The position numbers and the translations under genes are program-made. The notes under the pieces were generated by a model, which had not been told where the DNA came from, ran no database searches, and saw nothing but the letters and a program-made list of their open reading frames with translations. DNA of 47,891 bases, taken from Geminicoccus harenae. GTDB lineage: Bacteria > Pseudomonadota > Alphaproteobacteria > Geminicoccales > Geminicoccaceae. This document shows, one piece after another, positions 18,910 to 27,443 of the stretch. Location of the stretch: assembly GCF_019800005.1 (NCBI RefSeq), contig NZ_JABGCL010000033.1, forward strand, positions 1 through 47,891, read 5' to 3'. Position 1 is the first letter of the stretch, and every line of letters begins with the position of its first letter.

Positions 18910-20481
18910 ATGGCCAAGTACGACCTGAACGACGACCATGTGGTGGTGATCGTCGGCAGCGGCGCCGGCGGCGGCACGCTGGCCAACGAGCTTTGCCAGA
19001 AGGGCATCGACGTGGTGCTCCTGGAGGCGGGCCAGCGCCAGGGGCCGGACACGTTCGTCAACGACGAATGGGCGTCCTTCTCCCAGCTCGCCTGGCTGGA
19101 CAAGCGCACCACCTCGGGCAGTTGGCGGGTGGCGCGGGACTTCCCGAACCTGCCGGCCTGGATCTGCAAGACGGTGGGCGGCTCCACCACCCACTGGGCG
19201 GGCGCCTCGCTGCGCTTCCAGGAACACGAGTTCAAGGCACGCACCACCTATGGCGCGATCGACGGCGCCAACCTGCTCGACTGGCCGATCACGCTGGCCG
19301 AGATGGAGCCGTACTACGACCGGGCCGAGCAGAAGATGCGGGTCACCCGCACCAACGGCTACCCCGGCTTGCCCGGGAACAACAATTTCCGGGTGATGTA
19401 CACCGGTGCCAAGCGCCTGGGTTACAAGACCGTCCATACCGGGCGGATGGCGATCAATTCCACGCCGTCGGACGATGGCCGCGCCTCCTGCCAGCAGGCC
19501 GGCTTCTGTTTCCAGGGCTGCAAGTTCGGCGCGAAATGGTCGACCCTGTACACGGAGATCCCGGCGGCCGAGGAAACCGGCCGGCTGGACCTGCGTGCGG
19601 GCGCCCAGGCGCTGAGGATCGAGCACGACGCCAGCGGCAAGGTGACGGGCGTCCTCTACGCCGACGAGAAGGGCGACCAGCACCTGCAGAAGGCGCGGGT
19701 GGTGTGCGTGGCCGGCAACTCGATCGAGAGCCCGCGCCTGCTCCTGAACTCCGCCTCGTCGATGTTCCCGGACGGGCTCGGCAACTCGTCCGGGCAGGTC
19801 GGGCGCAACTACATGCGCCATACCACGGGCTCGATCTATGCGACCTTCGAGAAGCCGGTATTCATGTTCCGCGGCACCACCATGGCCGGGATCATCCAGG
19901 ACGAGGCGCACCACGACCCCAGGCGCGGCTTTGCCGGCGGCTACGAGCTGGAAACGCTGTCGCTGGGCCTGCCGTTCATGGCGGCCTTCCTGGACCCGGG
20001 AGCCTGGGGCCGCGAGTTCACCCGTAAGATGGACCAGTATGCCCACATGGCAGGCATGTGGATCGTCGGCGAGGACATGCCGCGGGAAACCAACCGGGTG
20101 ACGCTCAACACCGAGGTGAAGGACCAGTTCGGCCTGCCGGTCGCCAATGTCCATTTCGACGACCACGAGAATGACGAGCGGATGCGCAGCCACGCCTTCC
20201 GCCAGGGCAGCGAGGTCTATCGCGCCGCGGGTGCGCTCGAGGTCTACGAGGTGCCGCCCTACCCGAGCACCCATAATCTCGGCAGCAACCGGATGTCGGC
20301 CGAGGCGAAGGACGGGGTGGTCAACCGCCACGGCCAGAGCTGGGACGTGAAGAACCTGTTCGTCTCGGACGGCAGCCAGTTCACGACCGGCGCCACGGAA
20401 AATCCGACGCTCACCATCGTGGCGCTGGCGATCCGCCAGGCGGAGTTCATCCGGGACGGCATGGCGAAGAACGAGATCTGA
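18910..20481 (+). CDS. GMC-family FAD-dependent dehydrogenase, large subunit
   Basis: A 523-residue flavoenzyme. The FAD-binding dinucleotide fold opens with VVVIVGSGAGGGTLANEL and an acidic strand end (LLEAG). The GMC flavin loop is KTVGGSTTHWAGASLRF. The C-terminal GMC domain has the active-site HNLGSNRM and the FAD-anchoring SDGSQFTTGATENPTLT. It should oxidise a sugar, sugar acid or polyol in the periplasm and pass electrons to a cytochrome c, but no cytochrome gene adjoins. It has no signal peptide and presumably rides with the Tat-bearing subunit encoded upstream. The substrate is not predictable. Confidence 0.85.
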   Translation: MAKYDLNDDHVVVIVGSGAGGGTLANELCQKGIDVVLLEAGQRQGPDTFVNDEWASFSQLAWLDKRTTSGSWRVARDFPNLPAWICKTVGGSTTHWAGASLRFQEHEFKARTTYGAIDGANLLDWPITLAEMEPYYDRAEQKMRVTRTNGYPGLPGNNNFRVMYTGAKRLGYKTVHTGRMAINSTPSDDGRASCQQAGFCFQGCKFGAKWSTLYTEIPAAEETGRLDLRAGAQALRIEHDASGKVTGVLYADEKGDQHLQKARVVCVAGNSIESPRLLLNSASSMFPDGLGNSSGQVGRNYMRHTTGSIYATFEKPVFMFRGTTMAGIIQDEAHHDPRRGFAGGYELETLSLGLPFMAAFLDPGAWGREFTRKMDQYAHMAGMWIVGEDMPRETNRVTLNTEVKDQFGLPVANVHFDDHENDERMRSHAFRQGSEVYRAAGALEVYEVPPYPSTHNLGSNRMSAEAKDGVVNRHGQSWDVKNLFVSDGSQFTTGATENPTLTIVALAIRQAEFIRDGMAKNEI

Positions 20482-20543
20482 CGGTCCTCGGCCCGGGCGC
20501 GTGCGGTTCCCGCGGCGCGCGCCCTTCCTTCATGCCGGCTTGG

Positions 20544-20879
20544 TCAGATGCCGACCTCGACCGCCGCCACCACCATGCAGATCTGCCCGAATTCCGGTGT
20601 GCCGGACGGGGTCAGCATGCCGCCGTCGACCACTTCCAGCGTCACCTCGCCATGGGGGAGCGCCGCCTTCACCTTGTCCAGGTCGACCTCGCCGGCACCG
20701 GCCGGCACGCCCAGGCGCACATGCACCTTCATCGTGTGGCCTTCATTGGTCAGGGCCCGCATGGCCGGCAGATAATTGTGACCGATCGCGTCCTTGATCG
20801 CCTTCACCGACGCCTTGGTCGGGTCCTGGCCCTGCAGGTCCGCGCCCATGCCGAGCTCGATGAACATCAGACGGTCCAT
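20544..20879 (-). CDS. Lin0512-family conserved protein
   Basis: A 111-residue protein that begins MDRLMFIELGMGADLQGQ and continues with KAIKDAIGHNYLP and the ending ICMVVAAVEVG, the pattern of the Lin0512 family, small proteins of unknown biochemical function. The ORF is open further upstream, but GGGGGGAG just before the ATG at 20879 and the conserved MDRL start decide the shorter form. It is convergent with the GMC gene. Confidence 0.8.
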   Translation of the reverse strand: MDRLMFIELGMGADLQGQDPTKASVKAIKDAIGHNYLPAMRALTNEGHTMKVHVRLGVPAGAGEVDLDKVKAALPHGEVTLEVVDGGMLTPSGTPEFGQICMVVAAVEVGI

Positions 20880-21034
20880 GCATCTCCCCCCTGGTTGCCT
20901 TGGGCAATCTTGGCACGCAGGCAGCACGGCGGCTACCGGGAACCACACGCCAGGCCAGCACTTGTTACCTTACGAACCAAGCAGGCCCCAATCGGCCTCA
21001 ACTTGGCTGGAAAACAAGCTGTGAGGTGCGAGCC

Positions 21035-21211
21035 ATGCTCTACTGGGCGCTGATCTTTCTCGTCATCGCGCTGATCGCGGGCCTGTTCGGCTTCGGCGGT
21101 ATCGCCTCAGCATCGGCAGGCATTGCGCAGATCCTGTTCTTCATTTTCCTCGTTCTGCTGGTCGTCAGCCTGATCATGTACTTCGTGCGTGGTCGCGGCA
21201 CGCGCGTATAG
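21035..21211 (+). CDS. DUF1328 small membrane protein
   Basis: A 58-residue protein with two hydrophobic helices (LYWALIFLVIALIAGLFGF and ILFFIFLVLLVVSLIMYFV) joined by GGIASASAGIAQ and ending in a positively charged tail, RGRGTRV. This is the complete pattern of DUF1328 (YtjA-like) proteins, which have no known role. GTGAGGTGCGAGCC precedes the ATG. The gene stands alone. Confidence 0.85.
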   Translation: MLYWALIFLVIALIAGLFGFGGIASASAGIAQILFFIFLVLLVVSLIMYFVRGRGTRV

Positions 21212-21236
21212 CTCGGGCGTAGCCAGTTTCGCCTCC

Positions 21237-21270
21237 ACGGGTCCGCATCCGCGTCAGGATGCGGGCCCGT
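21237..21270. terminator. Strong hairpin between convergent genes
   Basis: ACGGGTCCGCATCC (21237-21250) pairs with GGATGCGGGCCCGT (21257-21270) with one internal mismatch and a six-base loop. It lies at the meeting point of the DUF1328 gene and the MFS gene and overlaps the last codons of the latter. No long T run follows on either strand, so it may be a bidirectional terminator of the kind common in GC-rich genomes, or just a mRNA-end stabiliser. Confidence 0.5.
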
Positions 21271-22462
21271 CTGCATTGGCCCCTCGGGCCACCAGGCGCC
21301 GGTGACACTCGACCAGGACCGTCCCCAGCGCCAGCATGGCGCCGCCGGTCAGGAACAGCACGCTCATCTCGCCGCTCAGCGACAGCAGCTCGGCCATCAG
21401 CACAGCACCCAGTGCCTGGAGCAGGGCGAACATCATGGTCAGCCGCGCCCAGGCACGCTGGCGCAGCCGCGGCTCCAGCAGCTCGGTGATCCGGCCTGAC
21501 GCCAGCGAAGCGGTGGCCGGCGTGAGCGCGCCGACCAGAACGGAAGAGACGATCAAGGCCGGCAGGGTGGGCGTCAGGACCGGCAGCAGCACCGCCGCTG
21601 CCTTCACCGCCAGGGCCAGGGTGAAGCTGCGGCCGAAGCCCAGGCGTGCTGCGACCAGCCCCATGGTCGCGGGCCCGAGCGCTGCGCCTATCCCGAACAG
21701 GCTCCATTGCAGCCCGCCAGCGGCGATCCCCTCACCCAGCTCGCGCGCCACGAAATCGACCCAGTAGACCGTGTGCGGCACGAACCCGACCGCGTCGCAG
21801 CCATAGGCCATCGCCAGGAGCGGCAGCCATGGCCGGGCGGCGACCGGCTCCCCCTGCCCCGCCGGTCCGGCCGGACCCGCCAGCGAGCCAGGCCAGACCT
21901 GCCAGGTGGCCACGGTCAGGAAGGCGGCAAGGCCGGCCAGCGTCAGCCAGGCGACGGCCGAGCCGAGCTCGGCCAAAAGCGGCACGACGACGCCCGAGAA
22001 GGTGATCCCGACGCCGATGCCGGTGAAGACCAGGCCGCCGGCACGGGCACGCTGTTCCGGCGGGAGCGCTGCCAGCACGGCGGGTGCTGCCAGCACCATC
22101 AGGTTGCCGCCGGTCACGCCCGAGACGAAGCGGGCCAGCGCCAGCCAGGCGAACGAGACCGGCAGGGCGCAGGCGGCGAGCGACAGCGTCGTTCCGATCA
22201 TGGCGACCCGCAGGGCAGGTTGCAGGGTGAGCCGCCTGGCCACGGTGCCGCCACTGGCCGCGCCGACCAGATAGCCGATCACGTTGGCGCCGGCGAGGTA
22301 GCCGGCCTCCACCGGGTTCAGCCAGCCCTCCCCGACCATGCCGGGCACCAGTGCCGCGTAGGCGAACCGGCCGAGGCCGATGCCGGCGAGCAGGGCGGCG
22401 AACCCGGCGAGGACCAGCACCAGGAGCGGCGTCGCCAGCCGCAAGGAGCGAAAGGACGTCAT
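21254..22462 (-). CDS. MFS transporter, YbfB/YjiJ-like
   Basis: A 402-residue polytopic protein with twelve predicted membrane segments. It opens with LATPLLVLVLAGFAALLAGIG then GRFAYAALVPGMV, and AGANVIGYLVGA is close to the signature of the YbfB/YjiJ branch of the major facilitator superfamily. ARFVSGVTGGNLMVLAAPAV fits helix 4-5. Substrate unknown. An open frame extends far upstream, but that part is antisense to the next ABC gene; the ATG at 22462 begins the family-like sequence. It is divergent from the ABC exporter, with 111 bp between. Confidence 0.8.
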   Translation of the reverse strand: MTSFRSLRLATPLLVLVLAGFAALLAGIGLGRFAYAALVPGMVGEGWLNPVEAGYLAGANVIGYLVGAASGGTVARRLTLQPALRVAMIGTTLSLAACALPVSFAWLALARFVSGVTGGNLMVLAAPAVLAALPPEQRARAGGLVFTGIGVGITFSGVVVPLLAELGSAVAWLTLAGLAAFLTVATWQVWPGSLAGPAGPAGQGEPVAARPWLPLLAMAYGCDAVGFVPHTVYWVDFVARELGEGIAAGGLQWSLFGIGAALGPATMGLVAARLGFGRSFTLALAVKAAAVLLPVLTPTLPALIVSSVLVGALTPATASLASGRITELLEPRLRQRAWARLTMMFALLQALGAVLMAELLSLSGEMSVLFLTGGAMLALGTVLVECHRRLVARGANADGPAS

Positions 22463-22573
22463 CCGGAAATCGAATCCCAAGGGCGGGCGGAGGCCGGCAC
22501 CTTGCCGACCGGGGAGCGGGGTACCACGATCCTGGCCAGAGCGCGCCTCCTGGAGAATGGCTTGATCCGCGAC

Positions 22574-24388
22574 ATGCCGGCGCCGGCCGGCCAGCTTCCT
22601 TCCTTCCGTGCGCTGCTCAAGGTCTTCTGGCCCCGCGACCTGCCGGGACTCCGCCTCCGCTTCGGCGGCACCATCGCCCTGCTCGCCAGCGCTGCGGCGA
22701 TCAACGCCCTGGTGCCGCTCCTGTTCGCCGCCCTGGTCGACCGGCTGACCGGAGCCGAGGCGGTCGCCGTGGCACCTGCTGCCATCCTCGCAGGCTATGT
22801 CCTCCTGCAATGGTGCTCGCGCCTGGGCAACGAGCTGCGCTGGATGCTCTACGGCCCGCTCGAGCAGCGGCTGCGCCGCCAGGTCGGCCTGAAGGCCCTG
22901 GAGCATCTGCACGGCCTGTCCCTGCGCTTCCACCTGGACCGGCGCACCGGCCAGATCGCGAACATCCTCGGCAATGGCCTCGATGGCCTGCGCGAGGTGC
23001 TGTTCAACGTCGTGTTCCTGATCCTGCCGCTCCTGATCGAGATCCTGTTCGTCGCGGCGGTGATGCTGGTGCGGGTCGCCCCGTTCTTCGCGCTGGTCCT
23101 GTTCTGCACCCTGGCGGTCTACCTGGTCGTGCTGGTGGTGGGCTCGGAATGGCTGCGCGGGCACCAGAAGCAGGCCGCCAGCCGCCGTGCCGCCGCGCAT
23201 GGCGAGGCGATCGACAGCCTGCTCAACTACGAGACGGTGAAGTATTTCGGCAGCGAGGCGGAGATCGCGCGCCGCTACGACGAGAGCCTCGCCGAGGTCG
23301 AGACGCTCACCGTCCGGGCCCTGACCTTCCGCAGCCTGACCGGCATCGCGCTGGTCTCGATCCTGGCGGTCGGCATGACGGCGATCCTGTTCACCGCACT
23401 CGGCCGGGTGCAGGCGGGCAGCATGACCGTGGGCGACCTGGTCCTGGTCAACACCTATCTCCTCCAGCTCATCCGCCCGATGGAGCGGCTGGGCCAGCTT
23501 TATCGCCAGATCAAGCAGTCGCTGGTCGACCTGGAACTGCTCCTGGAGCTGATGGCCGAGACCCCGGACATCACCGACCGGCCGGACGCCCGCCCGCTGC
23601 GCCCGGGCCAGGGCGAGATCCGCTTCGAGGGGGTGAGCTTCCGCTATGGCGAGGAGCGCCCGATCCTGACCGATCTCCACTTCACGGTCCCGGCCGGGCG
23701 CAAGGTGGCGCTGGTCGGCCCCACCGGCTCGGGCAAGTCGACCGTCACCCGGCTCCTGTTCCGCTTCTACGACCCGAGCGCCGGCCGGATCCTGGTGGAC
23801 GGCCAGGACATCCGCACGGTCACCCTGGCCAGCCTGCGCCAGGCGATCGCGGTCGTGCCGCAGGACACGGTGCTGTTCAACCAGACCCTGGCCTACAATA
23901 TCGGCTTCGGCCGCCCGGACGCCACGCCGACCGAGATCGAGGCGGCCGCCGAGGCGGCCGAGCTGGACGCGTTCATCCGCATCCTGCCGGACGGCTACGC
24001 CACCCTGGTCGGCGAGCGCGGCCTGAAGCTGTCCGGCGGCGAGAAGCAGCGGGTCGCGATCGCCCGTGCGATCCTCAAGCGCCCGCGCATCGTGATCCTG
24101 GACGAAGCGACCTCGGCCCTGGACGCCGCCACCGAGGAAGCCGTCCAGACCAACCTCGCCCGGCTGGTCCAGGGCGTCACCTCGCTGGTGGTGGCCCACC
24201 GCCTGTCCACCGTGGTGGATGCCGACGAGATCCTGGTGCTGGACGAGGGCCGGATCGTCGAGCGGGGCACGCATGGGGAGCTGCTGGCCAGGGGCGGGAT
24301 GTATGCGGAGCTTTGGGCGCGGCAGTCAGCGGGCGAGGACAGTGTGCCTGCGCCGAGATCCCCTGCTCCGTCCTCGCCGGCCGAGTGA
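22574..24388 (+). CDS. Atm1-type ABC half-exporter
   Basis: A 604-residue half-transporter with a six-helix membrane domain (about 25-320) and a C-terminal ATPase. The membrane part has the family motif YGPLEQRLRRQVGLKALEHL and NYETVKYFGSE, characteristic of Atm1/HMT1-like exporters of glutathione-linked metal or sulfur compounds. The ATPase has Walker A GPTGSGKST, Q-loop VVPQDTVLFN, signature LSGGEKQRVAIARA, Walker B RIVILDEATSALD and the switch His in VVAHRLST. Probable role is export of Fe-S precursor or heavy-metal thiol conjugates. A TTG at 22562 is an alternative start. Confidence 0.88.
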   Translation: MPAPAGQLPSFRALLKVFWPRDLPGLRLRFGGTIALLASAAAINALVPLLFAALVDRLTGAEAVAVAPAAILAGYVLLQWCSRLGNELRWMLYGPLEQRLRRQVGLKALEHLHGLSLRFHLDRRTGQIANILGNGLDGLREVLFNVVFLILPLLIEILFVAAVMLVRVAPFFALVLFCTLAVYLVVLVVGSEWLRGHQKQAASRRAAAHGEAIDSLLNYETVKYFGSEAEIARRYDESLAEVETLTVRALTFRSLTGIALVSILAVGMTAILFTALGRVQAGSMTVGDLVLVNTYLLQLIRPMERLGQLYRQIKQSLVDLELLLELMAETPDITDRPDARPLRPGQGEIRFEGVSFRYGEERPILTDLHFTVPAGRKVALVGPTGSGKSTVTRLLFRFYDPSAGRILVDGQDIRTVTLASLRQAIAVVPQDTVLFNQTLAYNIGFGRPDATPTEIEAAAEAAELDAFIRILPDGYATLVGERGLKLSGGEKQRVAIARAILKRPRIVILDEATSALDAATEEAVQTNLARLVQGVTSLVVAHRLSTVVDADEILVLDEGRIVERGTHGELLARGGMYAELWARQSAGEDSVPAPRSPAPSSPAE

Positions 24389-24635
24389 GCGTTCGGGGCA
24401 CGTCCCGTGCCCGCACGGCAGTTGCTCACCGGACGATGTCATCGCGACAGCTCGATAGGCCACGCTCGATGCAGGCTTCCTGCCAAGTCACATCAACATC
24501 AGAATATCGGCAATATCTTCTCAAGATCATGTTAGTAGAAGCGGCTTTGCCGTCCCACGTCCTACGCATATACTTGCCCCTATCTACATTAGCTCTCATG
24601 ACAAACAATAAGTGAGCACTATCAGGGGAGGTATG
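24389..24635. other. Intergenic promoter region
   Basis: A 247-bp gap between two plus-strand genes. It holds no gene that I can support. From about 24480 to 24620 it is noticeably AT-rich against a GC-rich background, which suits a promoter for the EamA transporter gene. AGGGGAGG at 24624-24631 is that gene's ribosome binding site. Confidence 0.4.
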
Positions 24636-25649
24636 ATGGTGGAATCCGCTGGCCAGCACTTTACTTGCGATTCTCCTGCGAAGGCACAACTTGGCTCCAT
24701 CACGGCATCGACGAGGATGTCCTGGATCAATAGAGGCCGCATGCTGAAATCCGCCTATGTCTCGGGCCTGATCCTGTCGGCATCCGGGATGCTGCTGATG
24801 GGCCCCGACTCCATGCTGCTGCGTCTGGTGAGCACGACCAACACGGCGGAGATCATCCTCTTCAGGACCTTGTTCATCGGGATCAGCCTGGCACTTGCAG
24901 CCCGGCTTCTCTTCGGGCGAAGCCTGCTGCACTCCATCAAGCGGCTGGACCGGCTGGGCTGGCTCGCCGTCATCGGCCTCACGGGCAACCAGTTGGGCTT
25001 CGTGATCGCCATCGGCCTGACTTCGGTCGCCAACACTCTCGTCCTGCTTGCCACCATCCTGATCTTTGCCGCCATCTTCGGGCGGATCTTCCTGGGCGAG
25101 CGGGTGCCGCCCCGCATGGTGGTCGCCATCTCGCTCGCCCTTGGCGGGATCGTCATCATCTTCGCCGGTTCGATCGGCCTTGGCACGATCACCGGAGACT
25201 TGGCCGCCATCGCCACTGCGGCCCTCTATGCGCTCTACATCGTCTTCCTGCGCCAGACCGATACCGAGATCATGCTGGTCACGTTATGCCTGTCGGCGCT
25301 GTTCGCGGCCCTGATCACCCTGCCCCTGGCGATACCGTTCGAGGTCACGGGCCAGGATTTCACGATCCTGCTCTTCCTGGGTGGCCTCCTCCTGCCGCTC
25401 GCCTTTGTCCTGTTCTTCAGCGGCGCCCGCTACCTTCCGGCCGCGGAAGTAGGGCTGCTCGCATTGCTGGAAACCGTGCTGGGGCCTCTGTGGGTGTGGG
25501 TCGGCATCGGTGAAACCCCACAACCAGCGGCACTTGCCGGTGGTGCGCTGGTCGTCTCGGCGATCGTGATCAATGCGCTCTGCCTGCTCTGGCCGGGCAA
25601 TGGCCAGCCAGCGGCGCAGGCAGGGCAGAGATCATCACCTGCCGGATGA
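24636..25649 (+). CDS. EamA/DMT-family transporter
   Basis: A 337-residue protein with ten predicted membrane helices in two EamA repeats. Features include ILFRTLFIGISLALAARLL, TSVANTLVLLATILIFAAI then FGRIFLGERV, and in the second repeat ARYLPAAEVGLLALLETVLG followed by PLWVWVGIGE. Members export metabolites such as amino acids; the substrate is unknown. Two tandem ATG codons exist, and the spacing from AGGGGAGG favours the second, at 24636. The 3' end overlaps the convergent epmA-like gene by 15 bp. Confidence 0.85.
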   Translation: MVESAGQHFTCDSPAKAQLGSITASTRMSWINRGRMLKSAYVSGLILSASGMLLMGPDSMLLRLVSTTNTAEIILFRTLFIGISLALAARLLFGRSLLHSIKRLDRLGWLAVIGLTGNQLGFVIAIGLTSVANTLVLLATILIFAAIFGRIFLGERVPPRMVVAISLALGGIVIIFAGSIGLGTITGDLAAIATAALYALYIVFLRQTDTEIMLVTLCLSALFAALITLPLAIPFEVTGQDFTILLFLGGLLLPLAFVLFFSGARYLPAAEVGLLALLETVLGPLWVWVGIGETPQPAALAGGALVVSAIVINALCLLWPGNGQPAAQAGQRSSPAG

Positions 25650-26717
25650 GCGGCCGCTCCCGTCGGGCGGGGACCCATGCGGCACCGGCACCCACAGCAC
25701 ATGCTCGATGCTGGGCGCGCCGGTCGCCAGCATCACGAGGCGGTCGAAGCCCAGCGCGATCCCGGCGCTGTCCGGCATGAGCGCCAGTGCTGCCAGGAAC
25801 TCCTCGTCCAGCGGATAATGGTAGCCGTAGATCGCCTGCATCGCCGCCATGTCCGCCTCGAAGCGGCGCCGCTGCTCGGCAGGATCGGTCAGCTCGCCGA
25901 AGCCGTTGGCGAGCTCGACCCCGCAGGCATAGAGCTCGAAGCGCTCCGCCACCCGGGGATCGGCCGGGCTGCGGCGGGCGAGTGCTGCTTCCGGGATCGG
26001 GTAGTCGCACAGCATGGTCGGCCGGCCCATGCCCAGGCGGGGCTCGATCCGCTCGACCAGCACCCGGGAGAACACGTCGCTCCAGCCATCGTCCGCCGCC
26101 ACCCGGATGCCGGCGGCCCCCGCTGCGGCGGCAAGGGCGTCCCGGTCGGTGGCGCCGTCCGGAGCCACGGTCGCCAGCAAGTCGATCCCTTCCGCGTCGA
26201 ACGCCTCGGCCAAGGTCAGCCGCTCCGGCTCCGCGAACGGGTCGGCCAGCCGGCCGCGCCAGCTCAGGCGCCGCGCGCCGGCCGCCTCGGCGGCGAGCGC
26301 CAGGATCGCCGCGCAGTCGTCCATCAGCCCGGCACAGCTCCCGCCCACCCGGTACCACTCGATCATGGTGAACTCGGGATGGTGCAGCACGCCGCGCTCG
26401 CGGTTGCGGAACACATGGGCAAAGGAAACGATGTCGCCGGCCCCTGCTGCCAGCAGCTTCTTCATGGCGAATTCTGGGGAGGTGTGCAGGTGCAGCCGGC
26501 TCGTCACGCTGCCGTCGGTCGCCAGCGCCTCGGTCGAAAAGGCGTGCAGATGGGTCTCGTTGCCGGGCGAGACCTGCAGGCAGGCCGGGTCCACCTCGGT
26601 GAAGCCCTGCCCCGTGAACCAGCTGCGCAGGGCGTCGCGGATGCGGTTGCGGCCGAGCAGGAACGGCCGGCGATCGGCATGGACATCCGGGTGCCACCAG
26701 GGCGCTGGGGAGGACAT
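25635..26717 (-). CDS. epmA: EF-P--(R)-beta-lysine ligase (EpmA)
   Basis: A class II lysyl-tRNA-synthetase paralogue of 360 residues lacking the anticodon-binding domain. Motif 2 is VFRNRERGVLHHPEFTMIEWY and motif 3 is GIALGFDRLVMLATG. ELANGFGEL is the conserved binding segment. EpmA attaches beta-lysine to Lys34 of EF-P, and the EF-P gene lies divergently 133 bp away, which supports the call over a generic LysRS fragment. EpmB, the lysine 2,3-aminomutase that makes beta-lysine, is not in the window. No clear Shine-Dalgarno precedes the ATG at 26717; an upstream in-frame ATG lies at 26765. Confidence 0.9.
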   Translation of the reverse strand: MSSPAPWWHPDVHADRRPFLLGRNRIRDALRSWFTGQGFTEVDPACLQVSPGNETHLHAFSTEALATDGSVTSRLHLHTSPEFAMKKLLAAGAGDIVSFAHVFRNRERGVLHHPEFTMIEWYRVGGSCAGLMDDCAAILALAAEAAGARRLSWRGRLADPFAEPERLTLAEAFDAEGIDLLATVAPDGATDRDALAAAAGAAGIRVAADDGWSDVFSRVLVERIEPRLGMGRPTMLCDYPIPEAALARRSPADPRVAERFELYACGVELANGFGELTDPAEQRRRFEADMAAMQAIYGYHYPLDEEFLAALALMPDSAGIALGFDRLVMLATGAPSIEHVLWVPVPHGSPPDGSGRSSGR

Positions 26718-26850
26718 GGAGGAAGGCCGCCTTTGGCTGAAGCGCAATGCGAAGCTGGACCGCAAGCCTGCTTACGGCTAAGCGCGACCCAACTTACCGC
26801 CCGGCATGGCTGTCGGGGCGGCGCGGACACGTAGCTGATTAGGACAGGTC

Positions 26851-27420
26851 ATGGTCAAGGTCCTGGCGAGCAGCCTGCGCAAGGGCACGGTCGTCGACAT
26901 CGACGGCAAGCTCTACACGGTGCTCACTGCCCAGAACATCCATCCGGGCAAGGGTACGCCGGTCACCCAGCTCGATCTCCGGCGCATCTCGGACGGGGTG
27001 AAGATCTCCGAGCGCTACCGGACCACCGAGCAGGTGGAGCGCGCCTATGTCGAGGACCGGCCCTACACCTATCTCTACGAGGATGGTGACGGGTTCCACT
27101 TCATGAACCCGGAGAATTACGAGCAGGTCCAGGTGTCCAAGGACATCATCGGCGACAGCGCGCCGTACCTGCAGGAGAACATGACGGTCAACCTCAGCAT
27201 CCACGAGGGCATCCCGATCGCGTTCGAGCTGCCGAGCCGGGTGACGCTGGAGGTGGTCGAGACCGAGCCCACGGTGAAGGGCCAGACCGCGTCCTCCTCC
27301 TACAAGCCGGCCGTCCTGTCCAATGGCGTGAAGACCTCGGTCCCGCCGCACATCAGCGCCGGCACGCGCGTGGTGATCTCCACCGACGACGGCTCCTATC
27401 TCGAGCGCGCCAAGGACTGA
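26851..27420 (+). CDS. efp: Translation elongation factor P
   Basis: A 189-residue protein of three beta-barrel domains that binds the ribosome between P and E sites and relieves stalling at polyproline. The loop NIHPGKGTP places a lysine at position 34, the residue modified by EpmA. The C-terminal OB domain shows the family pattern (ASSSYKPAVLSNGVKTSVPP). It lies divergent to epmA, sharing a 133-bp regulatory region. The start is ATG preceded by AGGACAGG. Confidence 0.95.
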   Translation: MVKVLASSLRKGTVVDIDGKLYTVLTAQNIHPGKGTPVTQLDLRRISDGVKISERYRTTEQVERAYVEDRPYTYLYEDGDGFHFMNPENYEQVQVSKDIIGDSAPYLQENMTVNLSIHEGIPIAFELPSRVTLEVVETEPTVKGQTASSSYKPAVLSNGVKTSVPPHISAGTRVVISTDDGSYLERAKD

Positions 27421-27443
27421 GCCTTCAGCTCACGGATCGCGGC

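Noticed and set aside
22463..24274. N-terminal extension of the MFS transporter by about 600 codons
   Set aside because: The extension is antisense to the Atm1-type exporter gene and has no domain. The family start is at 22462.
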